A model generated the notes under the pieces. It did no database searches and had not been told where the DNA came from. It was given only the letters and a program-made list of their open reading frames with translations. Shown here piece by piece: positions 58,389 to 64,000 of a DNA stretch of 64,000 nt. Every line of letters starts with the position of its first letter. The stretch's first letter is position 1. The translations under genes and the position numbers were made by a program. Source of the stretch: Paenibacillus sp. FSL H7-0357 (GTDB lineage: Bacteria > Bacillota > Bacilli > Paenibacillales > Paenibacillaceae); contig NZ_CP009241.1 of NCBI RefSeq assembly GCF_000758525.1, positions 744,001-808,000 on the forward strand. Reading direction: 5' to 3'.

Positions 58389-60398
58389 ATGTATATTCGT
58401 ACATTCGTACATCGGAAAGTTCTTTTGCCCGTATTAAGCAGTTTGCTTATAGCTTCGTTTGTCCCGCAGCCGACAGCATCTGCATCCGCCCTTAAACAAC
58501 AAGCCACCGGGGCAACGGAAGCGAAGGAAGTGGAAGCTTTTGCAGACCAATTCTTCAATCAGCCGAAAATCAAGGAGCAGCTTACAGGGGCTGCTGTTGT
58601 TTTAGTAAAGAATGATCAGGTATTGCTTGAAAAGGGCTACGGCTACGCCGATATCAGCAGCAAGAAGCCCATTGATCCGGAAAAGACCGTATTCCGTGTT
58701 GCTTCCATTTCCAAATTGTTCACCGCAACAGCTGTCATGCAGCTGGCCGAACAGGGAGCCATTGATTTACAAGCAGATCTCCAAACTTATCTGGGAGACT
58801 TGGAAATTGTCAACAAAACCAATAAAACACTCACCATGGAGCATTTGTTGACTCACACCTCCGGATTTGATTATACGGATAGCGCTGGCAGCTCAGCAAA
58901 AGAAGTCCCCAATAATCAGTTCATTAAGGAAAATGCGCCTACCATTATTCGGGAGCCCGGTGAAGCTTACCGGTACGATAACTATGCCTTTAATTTGCAG
59001 GGGTATATCGTGGAGCGGTTGTCCGGAGTTCCGTTTGCCCAATATGTTCAGGAGCATATTTTCAAGCCGCTTGGCATGGGGAACAGCAGCTTTAAGCTGA
59101 CGTCCGGGCTGCGAAAGTATCTGGCTGTACCCTATACTGCCGAAAAAGATCCGATACCCGAATATCCGTCCAGGCCCGCTGAGTCACCGGATGGCGGCAT
59201 GTTCTCCACCGGAAGGGACATGGCCAAATTTATGATCGCGCAGTTGAATGATGGACAGCTGGCAGGGAATCAAATTTTAAGCCGGGATTCGGTTAAGGAT
59301 ATGCAGCAAATCCATCATCAAATTCATCCGCAGGTCTCTGGCACAGGCTACGGCTTTGAATCCTTTTATCAAAATAGCTACAATGGCCAGCGAGTCATAG
59401 GTAAGGGCGGGGATTTGCCGGGATATCACTCATGGATGTGGCTTATGCCGGAACAGAAAGTAGGCGGTTTCGTTATTTTTAACAGTGACGGCCCGGATTT
59501 GCGGGAGGCGTTTTTCAAAGCCTTTATGGATCATTATTATCCCGGAACACCAACAACTACTTCCACTCCAGGCGCATCCCAGGCGGAACTGGGCCAGCTG
59601 ACAGGGATTTATCAGGATTTGCGGCTTCCATTTTGGATTCTTCAGGTTTCCGTTACGGACGATGGCAAGCTGAAAATCAAGGACCCCTATGGCTCGCATA
59701 CACTCCGGGAAATAGCTCCCTTGTTGTTTGAAGATGAGCTCGGGAATAAGGCGGCTTTTAAAGTCAATTCCAATGGTACCCAATATGCCTTTTACAATAA
59801 GATGGATAGTTGGGCGAAAAAAGTTCCTGAACCCAACGTCTATACGGATGTGGGAAATGAGCATCCTTATACGTCATGGATTCATGAAGCCGATCAGCTC
59901 GGTGTATTGACTCCTAAAGGAGACAGCGCTTTTCATCCGGAGCAAGAAATGACCCGGGCAAAGTTTATTGCGGGGCTTATGCATTTGACAGGGATGGCCC
60001 CTTCTAAAAACACGTCGTTAACAAGCGAACTGGAAGAGAAGGACTATTTGGGCTATGTGCAGAAAGCCATTGAGCTGGGGCTTGTGCAGGGGCGCGGCCC
60101 GGTACAGAGCTTTGCTGTCACTGCGGCCATTACGCGCCAGGAGGCTGCTGTTGTGATGTGGCGAGCGGCGATGATAGCCGGAGTGAATATGACAAAATCA
60201 TCCGGTATCAAGCTTGCGGGGGACACGGCGCCTTGGGCCTTGGATGCCGTGCAGTACATTGTGAATAATGGCATGTACGGGCCGGAAATTGCACGGAATT
60301 CCGCTGGAACCTTGGACTACCAGTCAAACGAACCCCTTTTAAGGCAGGAAGCTGCCGCATTGCTGAGCCTATTCTGCAATCGGCTGTCCTTGAATTGA
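58389..60398 (+). CDS. Surface-anchored serine hydrolase (beta-lactamase fold) with SLH domains
   Basis: A 669-residue secreted enzyme. Signal peptide 1-33 (VLLPVLSSLLIASFVPQPTASASA). The hydrolase (45-385) has the class C beta-lactamase/esterase motifs VASISKLFTATAVMQLAEQG (SxxK near 106), YRYDNYAFNLQGYIVER (Y-x-N) and a final GGDLPGYHSWMWLMP (HxG-like position). Residues about 400-490 are a beta domain (DUF3471-like place). The last 180 residues are three S-layer homology repeats (ADQLGVLTPKGDSAFHPEQE; KAIELGLVQGRG; AVQYIVNNGMYGPE), which bind pyruvylated wall polymer and hold it on the surface. Substrate may be a wall peptide, D-amino-acid ester or a beta-lactam-like compound. Confidence 0.88.
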   Translation: MYIRTFVHRKVLLPVLSSLLIASFVPQPTASASALKQQATGATEAKEVEAFADQFFNQPKIKEQLTGAAVVLVKNDQVLLEKGYGYADISSKKPIDPEKTVFRVASISKLFTATAVMQLAEQGAIDLQADLQTYLGDLEIVNKTNKTLTMEHLLTHTSGFDYTDSAGSSAKEVPNNQFIKENAPTIIREPGEAYRYDNYAFNLQGYIVERLSGVPFAQYVQEHIFKPLGMGNSSFKLTSGLRKYLAVPYTAEKDPIPEYPSRPAESPDGGMFSTGRDMAKFMIAQLNDGQLAGNQILSRDSVKDMQQIHHQIHPQVSGTGYGFESFYQNSYNGQRVIGKGGDLPGYHSWMWLMPEQKVGGFVIFNSDGPDLREAFFKAFMDHYYPGTPTTTSTPGASQAELGQLTGIYQDLRLPFWILQVSVTDDGKLKIKDPYGSHTLREIAPLLFEDELGNKAAFKVNSNGTQYAFYNKMDSWAKKVPEPNVYTDVGNEHPYTSWIHEADQLGVLTPKGDSAFHPEQEMTRAKFIAGLMHLTGMAPSKNTSLTSELEEKDYLGYVQKAIELGLVQGRGPVQSFAVTAAITRQEAAVVMWRAAMIAGVNMTKSSGIKLAGDTAPWALDAVQYIVNNGMYGPEIARNSAGTLDYQSNEPLLRQEAAALLSLFCNRLSLN

Positions 60399-60404
60399 AA
60401 TTAA

Positions 60405-60446
60405 GGGCTATCCTTAAAAGTCTTTGATAAAGACTTGGGATAGCCC
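60405..60446 (+). terminator. Long hairpin terminator of the hydrolase gene
   Basis: GGGCTATCC pairs with GGATAGCCC and inside AAGTCTTT with AAAGACTT around GATA; T-rich sequence follows. Seven bases after the stop. The stretch up to 60771 also has CCCCCTC/GAGGGGG arms (60487-60517) and no gene. Confidence 0.75.
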
Positions 60447-60771
60447 ATGTTGTATTTTATAACAATTGCAACCATGTTCTTCTCACCCCCTCGTATTACA
60501 TGATAAGGAGGGGGCGTCTTGCTTTAACATACGCATGGTAACGATGTCTTAAGCAGACTACAGAAGCCAGTTATAAAATTGAACTCATTAATTACATAGG
60601 GTGCGTTTTAGAAAAAAATTTACACGGAATAAATGAGGGTGAACTTTATTGAGCAAAGAAGTTGTCTTTCACTAGGCACTGGGGTATACCTTATCTGAGA
60701 AGATGTAAGTAAAAATATCCCAGTTGTACTATGCTGCGTCTAGTATGTTTGAAGATTTGGAGGGGATGTAT

Positions 60772-61653
60772 ATGAGAACTGAAAAAGAAATGTTTGATTT
60801 AATACTAGAAGTTGCTCAAATGGATGAACGAATCCGTGCGGTATACATGAACGGTTCGCGTACCAACCCTAATGCTCCCAAGGATATTTTTCAGGATTAT
60901 GATATTGTTTACGTAGTAAGTGAAACTTCATCTTTTATAAAAGACGAGACATGGGTAAATGTATTTGGTGAATTGCTTATGATTCAGGAGCCTGATAAAA
61001 ATAACCAGTCTATGGGTATAGATATGGATTTTACTCGGTCCTACGGATATTTAATGTTATTTACAGATGGTAATCGTATAGACCTTCACATAGAAACTAA
61101 AGAATCTATGCTTGAAGGATATGTTAGTGATAAATTGACAGTTCCTCTATTAGATAAGGATAACTGCCTGCCAAGCATTCCTGCCCCCACGGATATCGAC
61201 TATCATGTTAAAGAGCCTACAGAGCAATTATATTTGGGTTGTTGTAATAATTTTTGGTGGTGCCTGCAAAATGTTGCTAAAGGAATTTGGCGTGATGAAT
61301 TACCGTATGCGAAACAAATGTTTGAGCACGTTATCAGACCTCACTTGGACGAATTGATTTCATGGTGGGTGGGTACCAAAAATGATTTTCAAGTTTCTAC
61401 AGGGAAAATGGAGAAGTATATAAAGAAGTATCTTCCCGAATCATATTGGGAAATGTATAAGGAAACTTATTCCGACAGTAATTATGAAAATATGTGGAAC
61501 TCGATATTCGCTTCGTGTGAATTGTTTAGGGTTCTAGCCAAGGATGTCGCTGAGTATTTTGGGTATTCTTACAATGCCAAAGATGATACCAATATGACTA
61601 ATTATCTTAAGCGTGTTAGGGAATTGCCTATTGATGCAAAAGGTATTTATTGA
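60772..61653 (+). CDS. aadK: Aminoglycoside 6-adenylyltransferase
   Basis: A 293-residue AadK/ANT(6) enzyme that adenylates streptomycin at the 6 position. The nucleotidyltransferase core is complete: AVYMNGSRTNPNAPKDIFQD (GSRxN), then YDIVYVV (DxD-type metal site with the upstream Asp), IDMDFTRSYGYLMLFTDGNR and IDLHIE (third Asp). The C-terminal helical domain shows CCNNFWWCLQNVAKGIWRDE and LPYAKQMFEHVIRPHLDELI. Start ATG 60772 is preceded by GGAGGGG; a 16-residue upstream extension lacks support. Chromosomal aadK of Bacillus gives low-level streptomycin resistance, so expression decides the phenotype. Confidence 0.94.
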   Translation: MRTEKEMFDLILEVAQMDERIRAVYMNGSRTNPNAPKDIFQDYDIVYVVSETSSFIKDETWVNVFGELLMIQEPDKNNQSMGIDMDFTRSYGYLMLFTDGNRIDLHIETKESMLEGYVSDKLTVPLLDKDNCLPSIPAPTDIDYHVKEPTEQLYLGCCNNFWWCLQNVAKGIWRDELPYAKQMFEHVIRPHLDELISWWVGTKNDFQVSTGKMEKYIKKYLPESYWEMYKETYSDSNYENMWNSIFASCELFRVLAKDVAEYFGYSYNAKDDTNMTNYLKRVRELPIDAKGIY

Positions 61654-61786
61654 ATGTCATTGAGCCCATTCAGCGGATGATCGTGAATAATGGGCGTCCG
61701 TATTTCCGACAGAGAAACAATTATTCTTTCAACAAAATTCATTGAATCGCTGGATCCACATTATTACTTTATTAATTTGTCTGTGG

Positions 61787-62024
61787 TATAGTAAAGGCAG
61801 ATAAGGCGTACAATGCAAAGAGAGCCGTGCTGGTAACACGACTCTCTGCGCAATAGCCGCTTTTAAGGGCGGAGGCTTAAAGGGTTTATCCATTGAAATA
61901 GGAACGCTACCTTTGAGCAGGGCGGCCTATTTCTTTTTGCCGCCCATATTAGCCTTCTATCGCTTCTGCTATTATACCATGTTGTTAAGTGTAAAGAACG
62001 TCTTGATTAGGCGTTCTTTTTTTT
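61787..62024 (+). ncRNA. Candidate structured RNA with opposing antisense promoter
   Basis: A rightward extended -10 (TGGTATAGT, TATAGT at 61787-61792) leads into 230 bases without a good reading frame that end in a terminator (AAAGAACG/CGTTCTTT, 61993-62019, eight T). Facing it, a leftward TGGTATAAT (complement of 61971-61979) would read back to a hairpin at 61819-61847. Internal stem GGGCGGC/GCCGCCC near 61919-61945. Both RNAs overlap by about 150 bases, as in type I toxin-antitoxin loci (txpA/ratA-like); only a seven-codon leftward frame MGGKKK is seen, so the toxin may be lost. Confidence 0.45.
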
Positions 62025-62034
62025 GCACAATAGA

Positions 62035-62190
62035 TCAAATCCCGTACTCACCAAAAATACCCGCATACTTCTTTTCTAATATCGCCCAGCGCTTTTCGGC
62101 TCCGTATTTCAATTGTAGCTGCTTCAGATACTGCCCGGCGGCTTGTGTATCACCTGCTTGCACATTGGGGTAAGAATATAGTATATCTGG
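62035..62190 (-). pseudogene. Possible C-terminal relic of a leftward gene
   Basis: About 50 codons ending in TGA and facing the terminator at 61993: VQAGDTQAAGQYLKQLQLKY, then EKRWAILEKKYAGIFGEYGI. Composition looks protein-like (amphipathic helices), but there is no start before it runs under the next gene. Not recognised. Confidence 0.25.
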
Positions 62191-62209
62191 AGAAAGGACG
62201 CGTTGATGG

Positions 62210-62944
62210 ATGAAGAAGAATGCCATTGTTCTATTAGTTGTCTTTCTATTTGCAGCCACTATGGTGCTGTTGTTCGGATGGTTCTTGCCTGCAGTTTTAC
62301 AAATCTATCTACATAACTATTACATAAAGGGCCTTACTTTGCTGGTGATCTTTACTGGGGTGGTGCTTGGTAAACGGTTTACGTGGAGTAACCATATTGT
62401 CTATGTCATCGCCGTAGTTACAGTGGTGGGCATGATGTTTGATACTTCAGGCAACCCCATGTACAATAAGCCGCTTGAATGGATCGTGTCTCCTATCGGG
62501 GAATTGCAGGTCATGCAGGACGTAAATAATTATGCACCCGGTGAATATGCCATTTCTGATAACATAGCGATTCTGAAGCAGGATGGGGGGATCATAGAGC
62601 TCAGCACGGCATGGCTGTATCTGTACCGCTTCGTGCAGTATTTGGCTCTCTATTCGATTGTCGGGACCGTACTTGGGGCGGTTAACAGAAGATTGCCGGA
62701 ACGCGATTATAAGTTAATTCAGACGGTAGATGAGACGCTGCCGGCAGACCTGGAGCAGAAAGTAGCCGCTGAACTGAAACGCAGAGAGGAAGCAGCCAGC
62801 GCAGGACGGATTCTACCCGATGAGATCCAAGCCTCTGTATGGAAATTGAAGCAGGACGGTAAGCTCATTCCGGCGATCAAATTGGTTCGCATGCATACTA
62901 ATCTGTCTCTGGGCGAAGCGAAGCAATATGTTGAGAAGTTATAG
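62210..62944 (+). CDS. Membrane protein with ribosomal L7/L12-like C-terminal domain
   Basis: A 244-residue protein. Three or four helices (AIVLLVVFLFAATMVLLFGW; YYIKGLTLLVIFTGVVLG; HIVYVIAVVTVVGMMF; FVQYLALYSIVGTVLGAV) with an extracytoplasmic loop between 85 and 130. After a coiled stretch (DLEQKVAAELKRREEAAS) the last 35 residues, KLIPAIKLVRMHTNLSLGEA then KQYVEKL, follow the L7/L12 C-terminal pattern (AIKLVRxxTxLxLxEAKxxVE) also found in unrelated bacterial proteins. ATG 62210 with AAAGGACG upstream. Function unknown; the tail may bind a GTPase or serve in contacts, an inference. Confidence 0.75.
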   Translation: MKKNAIVLLVVFLFAATMVLLFGWFLPAVLQIYLHNYYIKGLTLLVIFTGVVLGKRFTWSNHIVYVIAVVTVVGMMFDTSGNPMYNKPLEWIVSPIGELQVMQDVNNYAPGEYAISDNIAILKQDGGIIELSTAWLYLYRFVQYLALYSIVGTVLGAVNRRLPERDYKLIQTVDETLPADLEQKVAAELKRREEAASAGRILPDEIQASVWKLKQDGKLIPAIKLVRMHTNLSLGEAKQYVEKL

Positions 62945-63100
62945 CGGAGTTCCGTATCTCCCGGTAAATGCCTGTGACGATCCGTTGCGGGTATTTTGCC
63001 AGCTGTAATATATTTCACAAATTCCGTCCTTACCATTTTCATTCCTTATCATTTATACTGAATAAGGTTATTACACATCTAAGGAGCCGCCGAACCCATT

Positions 63101-64000
63101 ATGAATAAAAAAGAAGTCGCACACATACGCAAGCAGTTTAAGCTGGATCATGATCTGATGAACATCTACGATATTCTTAACGTGTATATTATGAAGGAAA
63201 GCAACGAGATCTATCATTGGGAGCGCCTGCCGTTTGGCCTCGTGGACAGAGAGAAGCAGGAACTGTATATGGGCAATTTCAAAAAACTGCTCACCGGTGA
63301 GTTGGACCATAAGCTGTTCGAGCTGAAGTTTCAGGAGGAAGCGGAGGACCCGACGCGGGTAATGCTTCACCAAGGCCTGGTGACAGGTGATGCTGAAGAA
63401 TGGCAGGATCTGATGATGCTGCTCGTGGACAAGATGCTGGTAGATGTCAAGTATGAGAAGGATATGGTAATCACTTTTGTTCGCGGGCAGTATTACCGGC
63501 CGACTAAGGCCAGGAATGATGAAGCCGAAGAGAGCGGGAAGGACGAGATGTTCGCGCATCCGTTTATTCTGTGCAGCGTGAATTCCACGGAACAGCAGCG
63601 CAAAAACCTCATGTTCGATTATGTGGAGCGGGAATTCAAGTACAATATCATTGTCGATCCGATCATCAAGCTGAGTTCACCGGAGCAAGGGTTCTTTTAT
63701 CCGAGTGTGACAGACAACTATTCTGATGTGAACCGCATTCTGTATTGTACGGGAAAATCGAATTATCCGGACCCGCAGTTCATCGAGCAGGTCCTGAATG
63801 CCGAGAGATCTGTAACAGCATTGGAAGAGAGAAGCTTCTTCGAAGATATCGTGAAGGAATTGGCGGGTGAACAGCTCGATACGACCACTCTCGCCCAGGT
63901 GTATGAGGAAATCCAGCAGGTCATCGAAGATGGTGCAGAGGAGGAGGAAGCCCCCAAGCTGGATTATAAGGATGTGGAACGCGTCCTGAAGGTAAGCGGC
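63101..64000 (+). CDS. DUF4317 family protein, N-terminal part
   Basis: An open frame from ATG 63101 through the right edge, 300 codons with no stop. It reads MNKKEVAHIRKQFKLDHDLM, NIYDILNVYIMKESNEIYHW and later VITFVRGQYYRPTKARND, FILCSVNSTEQQRKNLMFDY and PIIKLSSPEQGFFYPSVTDN, which I recognise as the DUF4317 family of Bacillota (about 390 residues), function unknown. It is soluble and rich in acidic residues near the end of the visible part. AAGGAG lies 14 bases upstream, rather far. The 156-base gap before it contains no terminator that I can define. Confidence 0.82.
   Translation, partial: MNKKEVAHIRKQFKLDHDLMNIYDILNVYIMKESNEIYHWERLPFGLVDREKQELYMGNFKKLLTGELDHKLFELKFQEEAEDPTRVMLHQGLVTGDAEEWQDLMMLLVDKMLVDVKYEKDMVITFVRGQYYRPTKARNDEAEESGKDEMFAHPFILCSVNSTEQQRKNLMFDYVEREFKYNIIVDPIIKLSSPEQGFFYPSVTDNYSDVNRILYCTGKSNYPDPQFIEQVLNAERSVTALEERSFFEDIVKELAGEQLDTTTLAQVYEEIQQVIEDGAEEEEAPKLDYKDVERVLKVSG

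Noticed and set aside
61913..62173. 86-codon rightward frame
   Set aside because: It crosses the terminator of the candidate RNA and the leftward relic; no RBS.
1..64000. CRISPR arrays, tRNA or rRNA genes, intact insertion sequences, replication origin
   Set aside because: No regularly spaced repeats, no cloverleaf or rRNA sequence, no complete transposase and no DnaA-box cluster were seen.

Overview
The window looks like a chromosomal segment of a spore-forming Bacillota, most likely a Paenibacillus. This is inferred from a yerC / CbiX-type chelatase / dagK / rlmCD housekeeping block, a VrrA/YqfQ-like protein, a Spo0E-type protein, SLH surface-layer anchoring, strong AGGAGG ribosome binding sites and moderate GC. 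I could run no search, so family calls come from recognised motifs.

Layout. 1-5250 is conserved: the end of a CorA-type Mg transporter, a convergent VrrA-like gene, yerC, a two-domain CbiX chelatase, dagK and rlmCD. 5300-15800 is accessory: a broken amidohydrolase, a PanE-like reductase divergent from a TetR regulator, an APH-fold kinase, a long structured repeat, a LytTR/DUF3021 pair, and a leftward operon of response regulator, histidine kinase, ABC ATPase and large FtsX-type permease preceded by a short leader ORF. 15832-16821 is a tRNA-dihydrouridine synthase.

16900-37550 is a dense defence island: mazEF, an orphan small protein, a frameshifted SF0329-type gene, a MazG-like pyrophosphohydrolase with a truncated DUF2075 nuclease-helicase gene, an unknown multi-pass membrane protein, EVE-McrB/McrC, a complete type I system (hsdM, hsdS, hsdR), an XRE regulator, a Spo0E-motif protein, and a second McrBC-like pair (MrcB-N/AAA+ ATPase overlapping a DUF2357-type nuclease). 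The McrBC part is clearly AT-rich relative to the left edge. The two-gene MrcB-N/DUF2357 system with its Spo0E-like neighbour, and the unknown membrane protein lodged next to DUF2075 remnants, are the best candidates for under-described biology.

37850-48330 holds a second two-component system, a YbjQ protein next to an IS630-type transposase remnant, a CPBP protease, a Fic protein with an inhibitory motif, a MetE-like protein and a Fur-controlled iron locus: siderophore-binding lipoprotein, FhuF-like reductase, and an AraC regulator carrying its own siderophore-binding domain. 48480-57340 has a heterodimeric ABC exporter, a DHFR-like reductase, a DrrAB-type exporter operon with its MerR regulator and a 19-bp-spacer promoter, another CPBP protein and an AraC/GyrI regulator. 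57460-64000 contains a decayed BtrH-like gene, an SLH-anchored serine hydrolase, an aminoglycoside 6-adenylyltransferase, a candidate antisense RNA locus, a membrane protein with an L7/L12-like tail, and the start of a DUF4317 gene running off the right edge. No tRNA, rRNA, CRISPR array or intact transposon was seen.
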